Positions 51,663 to 60,926 are shown, numbered from the stretch's first letter. The stretch is 64,000 nucleotides of DNA from Streptomyces sp. NBC_00620 (GCF_026341825.1 NZ_JAPENY010000002.1:744001-808000); one strand, 5' to 3'. Notes: generated by a model not told the origin, from the sequence alone. Numbers and translations: made by a program.

Positions 51663-52923
51663 GGCCCTCGCCGCGGGCCTGCTGCTCCTGCTGAGCGCGG
51701 CCTGCGGCAGCCGCCTCCCGGAGAGCGACTTCGAGAACCGGTCCACGCCCACCCGGCAGGGCGACACCGCCCCGATCCGAGTCGGCATCATCACCAGCGC
51801 CACCAGCCCCGTCGGCGGCTCAGCCTTCACCGGACCGCGCGACGGGGCGAAGGCCTACTTCGACCGGCTCAACGCGCGCGGCGGCATCGGCGGGCGGCCG
51901 GTCGAGGTGCGGCTGTGCGACGACGGGGGCAGCGGGGTCGGCAACAACGAGTGCGTGCACCGGCTCGTCGACGAGGACAAGGTCGTCGCCCTCGTCGCCA
52001 CCACCGCCCTCGACTACGCGGGCGCCCCCCGCGTGTCCCACGCGCGCGTGCCCGACATCGGCGGTCAGCCCATCGGGCCGGCCTACGACACCTATCCGTA
52101 CCTCTACGGGATCTACGGCAGCCTCGCGCCCCGCGCGGGCACGCCCGGCTGGGGCGGTGAGCTGTACGGCGGCACCGAGGTCTACCGCTACTTCAAGCGC
52201 GAGCAGGGCGCCCGCACCGCCGCCGTCGTCTCGTACAACCAGTCCGCCTCGGCCGCCTACGCCCGGCTCGTCGCCCAGGGACTGAAGGCCGAGGGCTACA
52301 AAGTCGTCGCCGAACAGGTCGACTTCGCGCTCCCCAACTTCCGTGCCGTCGCGGCCGACCTCAAGGAACAGGGCGCCGACCTCGTCTTCGACGCCCTCGA
52401 CACGCATGGCAACGCCCAGCTCTGCGAGGCGATGGACGCCGTCGGGGCCTCGGTCATCGCCAAGGTCACCAACGTGCAGAACTGGACGTCCGCCGTTGCC
52501 TCGGACTACAAGGACTCTCCGCGCTGCCGCAACGCTCTGTGGGCCACCGGGGCCAGTCGCAACTACTCGGACACCGGGGATGCCGCCGTGCGGGAGTTCC
52601 GGGACGCGACGAAGGGGCTGAAGACCCACTCCCAGTGGCAGTTGGAGGGGTGGGCCGCCGCCATGTGGTTCTCGGACGCGGCCGAGTCCTGTGCGTCTAC
52701 GGGGGTCACGCGCGAGTGTGTCGACCGGTTCATGAACCGGGGGGAGCCGTACAGCGCCGGCGGGTTGCTGATTCCGGTCGTGTACGACCGGCTGTCCGAG
52801 CCGCCTGCGACGCGCCGGACGTGTGTGTCGGTGGCGCGCTGGGAGGACGACCGGGGCTGGGTCTCCCAGGGGGACATGAACAGCAACTGTTTTGAGGTGC
52901 CGCAGCTGGGTTATCGGCCTTGA
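51637..52923 (+). CDS. LivK-like ABC substrate-binding lipoprotein
   Basis: 428 residues from ATG 51637. Lipoprotein signal: RRRARAAEALAAGLLLLLSA then AACGS. Periplasmic-binding fold: IRVGIITSATSPVGGSAFTG, DRLNARGGIGGRPVEVRLCD, and VSYNQSASAAYARLVAQGL. It resembles amino-acid-binding type 1 proteins and contains three or four extra Cys pairs. It is divergent from the Liv permease genes and overlaps the lipoprotein gene. The ligand is probably a branched-chain or polar amino acid or amide. Confidence 0.88.
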   Translation: MRRRARAAEALAAGLLLLLSAACGSRLPESDFENRSTPTRQGDTAPIRVGIITSATSPVGGSAFTGPRDGAKAYFDRLNARGGIGGRPVEVRLCDDGGSGVGNNECVHRLVDEDKVVALVATTALDYAGAPRVSHARVPDIGGQPIGPAYDTYPYLYGIYGSLAPRAGTPGWGGELYGGTEVYRYFKREQGARTAAVVSYNQSASAAYARLVAQGLKAEGYKVVAEQVDFALPNFRAVAADLKEQGADLVFDALDTHGNAQLCEAMDAVGASVIAKVTNVQNWTSAVASDYKDSPRCRNALWATGASRNYSDTGDAAVREFRDATKGLKTHSQWQLEGWAAAMWFSDAAESCASTGVTRECVDRFMNRGEPYSAGGLLIPVVYDRLSEPPATRRTCVSVARWEDDRGWVSQGDMNSNCFEVPQLGYRP

Positions 52924-52941
52924 GGGGGGTGGCGGGGTGCG

Positions 52942-53154
52942 GGGGGTGGGTTTTTCGCCCCCTCCGCCCCTACCCGTCCCGTTCCTGGGGGCTCCGCCCC
53001 CAGACCCCCGTATCGGCCTGAACGGCCTCGTCCTCAAACGCCGGACGGGCTAAAGATTTTTAGCCCCTCCGGCGTTTGAGGAGCGGGGGTTTGGGGGCGG
53101 AGCCCCCAAGTGACGGGAATGGGTAGGGGCGGAGGGGGCGAAAAACCCACCCCC
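52942..53154. repeat. 213-bp interrupted inverted repeat (Streptomyces intergenic element)
   Basis: GGGGGTGGGTTTTTCGCC at the left pairs with GGCGAAAAACCCACCCCC at the right. Inner arms include CTGGGGGCTCCGCCCCCAGA with TTTGGGGGCGGAGCCCCCAA, CCTCAAACGCCGG with CCGGCGTTTGAGG, and GGGCTAAA with TTTAGCCC at the tip (53047-53066). The whole gap between two plus-strand genes would fold into a ~100-bp hairpin with loops. Related GGGGCTCCGCCCC/CAAACGCCGG elements recur in Streptomyces intergenic regions and act as terminators. Confidence 0.88.
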
Positions 53155-53211
53155 AGCCCAGCTCCCCCTTGCGGACAGCCGCTGTCCGCAAGGGCTGCCA
53201 GACTCGCATCC

Positions 53212-54258
53212 ATGTTGGAGACATCGGCACGACTGCTGCGCCTGCTCTCGCTGCTGCAGGCCCATCGCGAATGGTCCGGGGCCGATCTGGCGGACCGGCT
53301 CGGGGTCACGCGCAGGACCGTGCGCCGCGACGTGGACCGGCTGCGCGAGCTGGGCTATCCCGTCAACGCCAGCCCCGGCACGGGCGGCGGCTATCAGCTG
53401 GGCGCGGGGGCCGAGCTGCCGCCGCTGCTCCTGGACGACGACGAGGCGGTGGCCGTGGCGGTCGGTCTGCGGACGGCCGCGGGGCAGGGCATCGAGGGCA
53501 TCGGCGAGACCTCCGTACGGGCGCTCGCCAAGCTGGAGCAGGTGCTCCCGCACAGGCTGCGCCGCCGGGTGGGCGCCCTGAACGCGTTCACCGTACCGAT
53601 GCTGCGCGGCCCGCAGCCGTCAGCCATCGACCCGGCCGTGCTCACCGAGCTGGCCAACCTCTGCAGGGACGCCGAACGGCTGCGCTTCGACTACCGCAGC
53701 CATGACGGAGTGTCGACCCGCCGTACCGTCGAACCGCACCGCCTGGTGTGCACCGAGTGGCGCTGGTACCTGGTCGCCTGGGACGTCGACCGCGAGGACT
53801 GGCGTACGTTCCGGGTGGACCGCATCACGCCCAGGCCGCCGCACGGACCCCGCTTCACGCCCCGTACGCCACCCGCCGAGGACCTGTCGGCGTACGTATC
53901 CAAAGGCGTCTCCACGCGCGCGTACGCCTCGCATGCCGTCATCAGGCTGCTGGTGCCCATGGAGGAGGCCGCCGCGCGGATCTCGCCCTCCGCCGGGACG
54001 CTGGAGACGGCAGGGAAGGACAGCTGCATCCTGCGCACCGGGGCCGCGAGCCTCGATGTGATGGTGCTTCATGTGATGATGACGGGCCTGGAGTTCGAGG
54101 TGATCGAACCCGCGGAGCTCAACGAGGCGATCAGGACGGCGCGGGACCGGCTGTCCCGGGCTCTGGAGCGGGCGCCGGAGCCGGGGACACCGCCGCGTAC
54201 TCGGGATGGTGAAGGTCGAACGCCGGGGACTCGGAGCGGATCCGGGGCAGCGTGTTGA
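53212..54258 (+). CDS. WYL-domain transcriptional regulator (YafY-like)
   Basis: 348 residues from ATG 53212. The N-terminal HTH is LRLLSLLQAHREWSGADLAD then RLGVTRRTVRRDVDRLRELG. The WYL domain is around residues 140-230 (ERLRFDYRSHDGVSTRRTVE, RWYLVAWDVDREDWRTFRVD). WYL proteins bind nucleotides or other ligands to switch transcription. The final ~40 residues (from about GTPPRTRDGEG) overlap the convergent ctaD by 128 bp and look disordered. The upstream frame runs into the inverted repeat and is not used. Confidence 0.88.
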   Translation: MLETSARLLRLLSLLQAHREWSGADLADRLGVTRRTVRRDVDRLRELGYPVNASPGTGGGYQLGAGAELPPLLLDDDEAVAVAVGLRTAAGQGIEGIGETSVRALAKLEQVLPHRLRRRVGALNAFTVPMLRGPQPSAIDPAVLTELANLCRDAERLRFDYRSHDGVSTRRTVEPHRLVCTEWRWYLVAWDVDREDWRTFRVDRITPRPPHGPRFTPRTPPAEDLSAYVSKGVSTRAYASHAVIRLLVPMEEAAARISPSAGTLETAGKDSCILRTGAASLDVMVLHVMMTGLEFEVIEPAELNEAIRTARDRLSRALERAPEPGTPPRTRDGEGRTPGTRSGSGAAC

Positions 54259-55828
54259 AGTTGTGCCTCGGTGGCGGACACGAGGTCGCCCACTCCAGGG
54301 AGCGGCCGAAGCCCCAGGGGTCGTCGACGTCGACCTTGGTGCCGTACTTGGCGGTCTTCCAGACGTTGTAGAGGAACGGCAGCGTGGAGATGCCCAGCAG
54401 GAACGCGCCGATCGTCGAGATGGTGTTGAGCGCCGTGAAGCCGTCGGCCGCGAGGTAGTCGGCGTACCGGCGCGGCATGCCCTCGGCGCCCAGCCAGTGC
54501 TGCACCAGGAACGTCGTGTGGAAGCCGACGAAGAGCGTCCAGAACTGGATCTTGCCGAGCCGTTCGTCGAGCATCTTGCCGGTGAACTTGGGCCACCAGA
54601 AGTAGAAGCCGCCGAAGGTCGCGAAGACGACGGTGCCGAAGACGACGTAATGGAAGTGGGCGACCACGAAGTACGAGTCGGTCACATGGAAGTCGAGGGG
54701 CGGCGAGGCCAGGATCACCCCGGTCAGGCCGCCGAACAGGAACGACACCAGGAAGCCGACGGCCCACAGCATGGGGGTCTCGAAGGACAGGGACCCCTTG
54801 AGCATCGTGCCGGTCCAGTTGAAGAACTTCACGCCCGTGGGCACCGCGATCAGGAACGACATGAACGAGAAGTACGGCAGGAGCACGGCGCCGGTCGCGA
54901 ACATGTGGTGCGCCCACACGACCACCGACAGGCCGGTGATGGCCATCGTCGCGGCGACGAGCGTCAGATAGCCGAAGATCGGCTTCCGGCTGAAGACCGG
55001 CAGGATCTCCGTGATGATCCCGAAGAACGGCAGCGCGATGATGTAGACCTCGGGATGCCCGAAGAACCAGAACAGGTGCTGCCACAGCAGCGCCCCGCCG
55101 TTCGCCGCGTCGAACACCTGTGAGCCGAACCGCCGGTCCGCCTCGAGCACCAGCAGCGCCGCCGCCAGCACCGGGAACGCGAAGAGGATGAGGATCGAGG
55201 TGAAGAGCGTGTTCCAGGTGAAGATCGGCAGCCGGAACATGGTCATGCCGGGCGCGCGCATCCCGATGATGGTCGTGATGAAGTTGACCGCGCCGAGGAT
55301 CGTGCCGAAGCCGGCCAGTGCGAGCCCCATGATCCACATGTCGGCGCCGATGCCCGGCGAGCGCTCCAGGCTGTTGAGCGGCGCGTAGGCGAACCAGCCG
55401 AAGGCGGCGGGACCGCTGGGTACCAGGAGCGAGCCGAGGACGATCAGGCCGCCGAAGAGGAACAGCCAGTACGAGAGCATGTTCAGCCGCGGGAAGGCGA
55501 CGTCGGGGGAGCCGATCTGCAGCGGCATGATCTCGTTGGCGAAGCCGGCGAAGGTCGGGGTCGCGAACAGCAGCAGCATGATCGTGCCGTGCATGGTGAA
55601 CATCTGGTTGAACTGGTTGTTGTCGATGAGCTGCAGACCGGGCCGGGCGAGTTCGGCGCGCATCAGCAGCGCCATCAGGCCGCCGGTCAGGAAGAACGCG
55701 AACGACGTGATCAGGTAGAGGTGCCCGATCTTCTTGTGATCGGTGGTGGTCAGCCAGTCGACGATCACGCGCCCCGGCTGCTTGATCCGTACGGGTCGCG
55801 CCGCCGCCTGCGCGGTGTCCGTCCCCAT
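54131..55828 (-). CDS. ctaD: Cytochrome c oxidase subunit I (orphan copy)
   Basis: 565 residues with twelve membrane helices. Heme and CuB ligands are visible: FTMHGTIMLLLF (heme a His), FGHPEVYI (CuB His/cross-linked Tyr region), VWAHHMFATG (CuB His pair) and VAHFHYVVFGTVVFATFGG (heme a3/a ligands). It reduces oxygen in the aa3 oxidase. No subunit II, III or assembly genes are adjacent, so this is an isolated copy. The conserved actinobacterial C-terminus FNTLPRIRSESPAFDLHHPE is present, followed by an Ala/Pro tail overlapping the WYL gene. Confidence 0.95.
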   Translation of the reverse strand: MGTDTAQAAARPVRIKQPGRVIVDWLTTTDHKKIGHLYLITSFAFFLTGGLMALLMRAELARPGLQLIDNNQFNQMFTMHGTIMLLLFATPTFAGFANEIMPLQIGSPDVAFPRLNMLSYWLFLFGGLIVLGSLLVPSGPAAFGWFAYAPLNSLERSPGIGADMWIMGLALAGFGTILGAVNFITTIIGMRAPGMTMFRLPIFTWNTLFTSILILFAFPVLAAALLVLEADRRFGSQVFDAANGGALLWQHLFWFFGHPEVYIIALPFFGIITEILPVFSRKPIFGYLTLVAATMAITGLSVVVWAHHMFATGAVLLPYFSFMSFLIAVPTGVKFFNWTGTMLKGSLSFETPMLWAVGFLVSFLFGGLTGVILASPPLDFHVTDSYFVVAHFHYVVFGTVVFATFGGFYFWWPKFTGKMLDERLGKIQFWTLFVGFHTTFLVQHWLGAEGMPRRYADYLAADGFTALNTISTIGAFLLGISTLPFLYNVWKTAKYGTKVDVDDPWGFGRSLEWATSCPPPRHNFNTLPRIRSESPAFDLHHPEYAAVSPAPAPAPEPGTAGPAPS

Positions 55829-56229
55829 CGCTCGCCCCTTCGCGATCGCCTTCCGGGCCTGCTGAGCTCACGCCATGATGCTCGCGTCGCCCCGCGCTCC
55901 GACAGAGGGCGTGCGGGGGTTGTGTGCTGGAACCGTGTATTTCCTATGCGGCGTCAGCTTCCGGGACACGCCCCGGAATCGGAATGGAAAGGCCGCGCAG
56001 CACGACCGGCTCCGCACATTCCAATGGGCTATTCGGGACGGCGTCACCGTAGTCCCGAATTACGTTCGAAGGCGTGCGAAACACCTACCGAACCCCCCGT
56101 ACGTGTGACGGAGTTCGGCTGAAACGCTTGTCGTGGTCCTGTGACAGAAATGTGACCGGTGAGGGATAAGAGGCGCATGGTGCGGGGTTGGGCTTCCCCA
56201 CCGGCGAAGGGCCGCCTAACGTGGCGTTC
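55829..56229. other. 401-bp divergent region between ctaD and the I78 gene
   Basis: No gene is supported. It contains a 9-bp inverted repeat, ATTCGGGAC (56031-56039) with GTCCCGAAT (56052-56060), spaced 12 bp. It also has GGAATGGAAA and CATTCCAATGGG blocks and a short open frame at 55875-56108 without a credible ribosome site. It presumably holds the promoters of both genes. Confidence 0.5.
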
Positions 56230-56445
56230 ATGGCACCCATTCCCACTCCTCCCGCAGAGCCCCAGGACAGTACGGAGACCTATGTCGGGCTGGAGGCGAG
56301 AAGCGCCGAGCGCCGTGCCCGGGAGCGCGGCTGGTCCACGGTGCGCTCGCTGCCGCCCGGCGCGATCATCACCATGGAGTACCGCGCGGGGCGGCTGAAC
56401 TTCGAGGTCAGTGACGGCAGGGTGACCCGCTGCTGGAAGGGCTGA
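56230..56445 (+). CDS. I78-family peptidase inhibitor
   Basis: 71 residues from ATG 56230. It contains YVGLEARSAERRARERGW and VRSLPPGAIITMEYRAGRL, then NFEVSDGRVTRCWKG, the I78 inhibitor fold that blocks serine proteases in a potato-inhibitor-like manner. There is no signal peptide in this short form, so it may act inside the cell or be exported by another route. It is followed by a strong hairpin. Confidence 0.82.
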   Translation: MAPIPTPPAEPQDSTETYVGLEARSAERRARERGWSTVRSLPPGAIITMEYRAGRLNFEVSDGRVTRCWKG

Positions 56446-56467
56446 CGGCGCCGCCGACGGACATACG

Positions 56468-56504
56468 CGAAGGCCCCCGGTTCGTCAGGAGCCGGGGGCC
56501 TTCG
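56468..56504. terminator. Bidirectional hairpin between I78 and PAP2 genes
   Basis: CGAAGGCCCCCGG pairs exactly with CCGGGGGCCTTCG around an 11-base loop. It lies between two convergent genes. Confidence 0.88.
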
Positions 56505-56553
56505 CGGTGCGGGGAGAGGCTGTGTGCGTACCGGCCCCGCGGGTTCTGTGTGC

Positions 56554-57582
56554 TCAGCCGCCTGCCGCGGGGCGGACCGGGGTGCTGCTGGTCGTGCGCG
56601 GTACGCGGTCCGCGTGCGGCGGCCGGCGGCTGCCGATCGGTGTGACCGGGGTGCGCTCGGAGCGGGTCGTGTGCGGGCCCGGGGCCAGGTAGACGGGCGC
56701 CCGGGGCGGGAGGGAACCGCTGACCGTCTCGCGCGCCGGAGCCTCCCCGTCCACGTCGGCGGGCTGCGTGACCATGACGGGCACGCCGACCGGAGCGGGC
56801 GCCTGGGCAGGCGCGGGACGGGCACGACGGGCACGCCAGGAGTCGCGCAGGGAGAAGATCCAGACCTCGGCGCGGGCGATCAGCGGCTCGACCCAGGGCA
56901 GCGCCAGCAGGATCAGCAGCCCCGCCGCCCAGCCCAGGACCACGTCGCTCAGCCAGTGCGTGCCGAGGTAGACGGTGGTCAGACCGACACCAAGGGAGAC
57001 CACGGCGGAGACCGCGGACAGCCAGCGCCTGGCCCGCGGGGTCGAGGCCAGATAGGCCAGGATTCCCCAGGTCACGACGGCGTTCGCGGTGTGTCCCGAA
57101 GGAAATATATCGCCGCCGAGACCCATCTCGCTCGAGCCGATCGTGGTCGCGTAGTGCGGGCCGAGGCGGCCCATGCCGATCTTGGCGGCGCCGACCGTGA
57201 TGTTCAGCAGCAGCAGCGAGGCGCCCAGCGTGAGCAGCGGGCGCAGGGTGTGCTGCCGCCAGGAGCGCCAGCCCAGCCAGGCGCAGACCATCACGGCGGT
57301 GGGGCCGCGCTGGCCGAGCACCACGTAGTAGTCGAGGAACGCGTGGATCTCCGGCCACTGCTGATAGGGCCGGAAGAACATGACCTGCCAGTCGAACCGG
57401 ACCAGCCACGACGTGATCGCCACGGCCCACACAATGGCCAAGTAGAAGGCCAGGGTGGCTACGAAGAGCACAACCCTGTGCCGACTCATCTTCGGCACAT
57501 CGATGTGGGCCGGTCGTTCCGGCTCACGGTCCAGCCGGGCGAAGACCCGGTCCAGACGCTTGAGGGTTCGTTCGGTACGCAC
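56554..57582 (-). CDS. PAP2-family membrane phosphatase
   Basis: 342 residues with five or six hydrophobic helices. The tripartite phosphatase signature is present: KIGMGRLGP, PSGHTANAVVTWG, and YLGTHWLSDVVLGW with its His. Typical substrates are lipid phosphates such as undecaprenyl pyrophosphate or phosphatidylglycerol phosphate. The C-terminal ~90 residues are a Pro/Thr/Arg-rich cytoplasmic tail. The first motif has Gly where the family often has Pro (K-x6-R-P becomes G-R-L-G-P), so the site may be slightly altered. Confidence 0.88.
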   Translation of the reverse strand: MRTERTLKRLDRVFARLDREPERPAHIDVPKMSRHRVVLFVATLAFYLAIVWAVAITSWLVRFDWQVMFFRPYQQWPEIHAFLDYYVVLGQRGPTAVMVCAWLGWRSWRQHTLRPLLTLGASLLLLNITVGAAKIGMGRLGPHYATTIGSSEMGLGGDIFPSGHTANAVVTWGILAYLASTPRARRWLSAVSAVVSLGVGLTTVYLGTHWLSDVVLGWAAGLLILLALPWVEPLIARAEVWIFSLRDSWRARRARPAPAQAPAPVGVPVMVTQPADVDGEAPARETVSGSLPPRAPVYLAPGPHTTRSERTPVTPIGSRRPPHADRVPRTTSSTPVRPAAGG

Positions 57583-57821
57583 TCAATCGACGTTACAGCG
57601 AGTGAGCTGCGTTCAAGGTCGAATCACTCGCTTTGTGATGACGATGTGATGTGGGATTCCTCTCAGGATGATGTCAATTTCCAATGAATCACTAATCCTC
57701 CCTGGCCAGACCCTTCAATTCCATCGATCAAGTGTGAGTTCGGTTTTATGTCTCTTATATTTCCGTTCACCTGGAACTGGTGTGGAATTCTCTGGCCGCT
57801 CACCGGGCGCCATGGAGTCGA

Positions 57822-59027
57822 TCATGGCGGCCCGGTGCCGTTCAGCCAGAAGGCCCCGTAGGCCGCCGAGGCCGCCGCCACACCGCCGAGCACCAGCGCT
57901 GACCTGGGCGTACGCAGCCGGGACAGGGCCACCGCGAGGGGCAGCAGCAGGGGGAACGCGGGGAGCAGGAGGCGCGGTTTCGAGCCGAAGTAGCCCGACG
58001 CACAGAGGGCGAGCGCGGTGACGATCCCCGCGTACACCAGGAGCGGCAGCGGCTGGCCCTGCCGCAGGCATGTCACGTACAGCCACACCACCAGCGCGAC
58101 CCCGACGACCAGTCCCAGGCCGGCCAGGGCGGAGGGGAAGGACGTGAACTTGTCGCCGACGAAGCGGGCGAAAGCGTACCCGCCGTCGAAACCGTTGCCC
58201 CACTGCGCCTGGACATCGAGGTAGCCCAGCGGCCCCCCGCCCGTGCGGTGGCCCACCCACAGGACGTACCCGGCGGCGCCGAGGGGCGCTAGGAGCATGC
58301 CGAGGGCGCGCCGCCACGCGGGGGCGCCGTCCGGATGCGGCGCGCTTCGATTCGGTACGTACGAGGTATCCCGCTGGGTCGGCGTGTCCCGTACGAACGA
58401 GGTGATCGCCGCCACCCACAGGGCCGCGACGACCGCGGCGCCCACCGGGCGGGTCAGGCCCGCGAGCGCGGCGAGCGTGCCCGCCGTCAGCCAGCGGCCG
58501 GTCAGTACCGCGTAGAGCGACCAGGCGGCGAGCGCCGTGAACAGGGATTCGCTGTACGCCATCGACTGCACGATGCCGATGGGCAGCACCGCCCACACGA
58601 GCACGGCGCAGACGCCGGCCCGGCGCCCGTACACATGGTCCGCGACCGCGAAGATCCCCCAGGCCGTGGCGAGCGAGGCCAGGGTGCTGACGAGCAGACC
58701 CGCGTCCGCGTACGACAGCGGGGTGAGCGCCGAGACGAGCCGTTCCAGCCAGGGCAGCAGCGGGAAGAACGCGAGGTTCGAGTGCACGTCGCCGTTCGGG
58801 AGGCGGACCTCGTAGCCGTAGCCGAGTTCGGCGACCCGGGTGTACCAGAGCGAGTCCCAGCGGGCGGTCAGCAGCGTGTGGGCGCTCTTGCCGTTCGCCG
58901 CGCTCCACACGGCCAGCGTGATGAGGCCCAGGGCGCGCACGGCCGCGTAACCCAGGAGGGCGGGCGCGGCCCGGCGCAGGGCGCCCGTGCGGGGCGGCGT
59001 CGCTACGGGCGTCTCAAGATCGGTCAC
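57822..59027 (-). CDS. PIG-V-like polytopic mannosyltransferase
   Basis: 401 residues from GTG 59027. There are about ten hydrophobic segments. The motif WDSLWYTRVAELGYGYEV and NLAFFPLLPWLERLVSAL are characteristic of PIG-V/GT-C mannosyltransferases of actinobacteria. It would add mannose to a lipid-linked or protein acceptor from a polyprenyl donor at the outer face. The gap 57583-57821 before the PAP2 gene is less GC-rich and has no gene I can support. A longer N-terminal frame is open but unsupported. Confidence 0.82.
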   Translation of the reverse strand: MTDLETPVATPPRTGALRRAAPALLGYAAVRALGLITLAVWSAANGKSAHTLLTARWDSLWYTRVAELGYGYEVRLPNGDVHSNLAFFPLLPWLERLVSALTPLSYADAGLLVSTLASLATAWGIFAVADHVYGRRAGVCAVLVWAVLPIGIVQSMAYSESLFTALAAWSLYAVLTGRWLTAGTLAALAGLTRPVGAAVVAALWVAAITSFVRDTPTQRDTSYVPNRSAPHPDGAPAWRRALGMLLAPLGAAGYVLWVGHRTGGGPLGYLDVQAQWGNGFDGGYAFARFVGDKFTSFPSALAGLGLVVGVALVVWLYVTCLRQGQPLPLLVYAGIVTALALCASGYFGSKPRLLLPAFPLLLPLAVALSRLRTPRSALVLGGVAAASAAYGAFWLNGTGPP

Positions 59028-59318
59028 GGGCTCGATTATCGGGGGCCCGCGGAACCGGGGGACCCGCCGGGGCGTGGTGCAGCAAGGGGGAGCCCGGCCC
59101 TTCGAGGCCCGGCGTGCCAGGTGGAGCGTGGCGTACGCCACACCCCGCTGAGTGGAACGTGAGAGGTCCGCCACGCGTCATCGGCTGGAACTCGCGTACG
59201 CTGACGGCTCACTCGCCTTTGTTGCGTGGGCCGGGATTCCGCTCTCCCAGGCCGCAACCGCAGGGAGTCCCCACCCCGCGGTCCCGCCGAACGCGGGGGA
59301 ACATCTGGGAGGTAGTGC

Positions 59319-60926
59319 ATGTCCGGGACGACTACGGCCGCTGCGCGATGCCGTCGGGAGACCGGGGCCGTTGCCAACCGCTGGGTCGTCCTCGTCGTCC
59401 TCTGCGTCAGCCTGCTCCTTGTCGCCCTCGACGCCACCGTGCTGCATGTCGCGGTACCGGCCGTCACCGAGGACCTCAAGCCCGGCGGGATAGAGCTGCT
59501 CTGGATCGTCGACGTCTACCCGCTCGTCTGCGCCTCGCTCCTCATCCTCTTCGGCACGTTGGGCGACCGCGTCGGCCGCCGCCGGATCCTCCTCCTCGGG
59601 TACGCGCTCTTCGGCGTCGCCTCCGGACTCGCGGCCCTCGCCGACAGCGCACAGGTCCTCATCGGCGCGCGCGCCCTGCTCGGCGTCGGCGGCGCGATGA
59701 TCATGCCCGCGACGCTTTCCATCCTGCGCCAGGTCTTCCCCGACCGGCGGGAGCGGGCGCTCGCGATCGGTATCTGGAGCGCCGTGGCCGCCGTGGGCGC
59801 CGCGGTCGGGCCGCTCCTCGGCGGGTTTCTGCTGGAGCACTTCTGGTGGGGGTCCGTCTTCCTCATCAACATCCCGCTGATGCTGGTCAGCCTCCCCATC
59901 GGGCGACTGCTGCTGCCCGAGTCCAAGGGCGACGGGAAAGGGCCCTGGGACGTCGTCGGCGCGCTCATGGGCGCGGCCGCGCTGTTCGGAATCGTCCTCG
60001 GCGTGAAGCGGCTCGGCGGGGGTGAGGCGCCGTTCAGCCCGTTCACGTTGGTGCCACTGCTGGCGGGTGCGGCGCTGATGGTCGCCTTCGTACGTCGGCA
60101 GCGGCGGCGCGAACATCCGCTGGTCGATCTGCGGATGTTCTCCAGGCCCGCGTTCAGTACGTCCGTCTGCTGCATCGTGCTCGCCATGCTCGCCCTGGTC
60201 GGGCTCGAGCTGATCGCCGCCCAGTATCTGCAGCTCGTGCTCGGCCTTTCGCCGCTGGAGACCGGGCTGCGACTGCTGCCGCTCACCGTCGCGGCGATGG
60301 CGGCGGGGCTCGCCGGCGCGAAGATGCTGCGGCGGTTCGGGCCGCGCGCGATGGTCTGCTCCGGGTTCTGCATCACCGCGGCCGCGGTGATCACGCTCGT
60401 CCCGATGGGCGGGCGTGACAACACGGGGCTGCTGCTCTTCGGGTTCGTGCTTCTCGGGTTCGGGCTTGAGATGACGCTCTTCGGCGCGTACGAGTCGATG
60501 CTCAGCGAGGCTCCTCCGGCGCAGGCCGGCGGGGCCGCGGCGATCGGCGAGACCTCGTACCAGCTGGGCGCCGGGATCGGGATCGCGCTCCTGGGGAGTG
60601 TGATGAACGCTGCGTACACACCCCGGCTGTCGTCGGTGCCGGGCGTTCCGGCCTCGGATTCCAAGGCGGCGGGGCACTCTCTGGGGGAGGCGTACGAGGT
60701 TGCTGCGCGGCTTGGCGGGCATCCTGGTGCTGCCCTGCGGCATGCGGCTCGGGACTCCTTTGTGCACGGGCTGCATGTGACCCTGCTGGTCAGCGCGGGG
60801 CTGTTGCTGCTCGGGGCCGTTATGGCGCTGCGGTTGCCGCGGGTCATGGAGTGCGGGGCGCCTGCGGCGGGCTCGGCGGAGATTCCGGCGCCCCGGGAAG
60901 TCGCGTCGGCCCGCGTGCCTGTTTAG
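59319..60926 (+). CDS. MFS drug exporter (DHA2/EmrB family)
   Basis: 535 residues from ATG 59319, with GGGAGG upstream. There are 14 predicted helices: LLLVALDATVLHVAVPAVTE, GDRVGRRRILLLGYALFGVA (motif A), and SAVAAVGAAVGPLLGGFLLE (motif C). It is a proton-driven exporter of hydrophobic compounds. No regulator is immediately adjacent. The 291-bp gap 59028-59318 upstream contains no gene I can support. Confidence 0.92.
   Translation: MSGTTTAAARCRRETGAVANRWVVLVVLCVSLLLVALDATVLHVAVPAVTEDLKPGGIELLWIVDVYPLVCASLLILFGTLGDRVGRRRILLLGYALFGVASGLAALADSAQVLIGARALLGVGGAMIMPATLSILRQVFPDRRERALAIGIWSAVAAVGAAVGPLLGGFLLEHFWWGSVFLINIPLMLVSLPIGRLLLPESKGDGKGPWDVVGALMGAAALFGIVLGVKRLGGGEAPFSPFTLVPLLAGAALMVAFVRRQRRREHPLVDLRMFSRPAFSTSVCCIVLAMLALVGLELIAAQYLQLVLGLSPLETGLRLLPLTVAAMAAGLAGAKMLRRFGPRAMVCSGFCITAAAVITLVPMGGRDNTGLLLFGFVLLGFGLEMTLFGAYESMLSEAPPAQAGGAAAIGETSYQLGAGIGIALLGSVMNAAYTPRLSSVPGVPASDSKAAGHSLGEAYEVAARLGGHPGAALRHAARDSFVHGLHVTLLVSAGLLLLGAVMALRLPRVMECGAPAAGSAEIPAPREVASARVPV

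Noticed and set aside
55875..56108. 77-residue protein in the ctaD upstream region
   Set aside because: No ribosome site, no recognisable domain, and it lies in a promoter-like, less GC-rich stretch.
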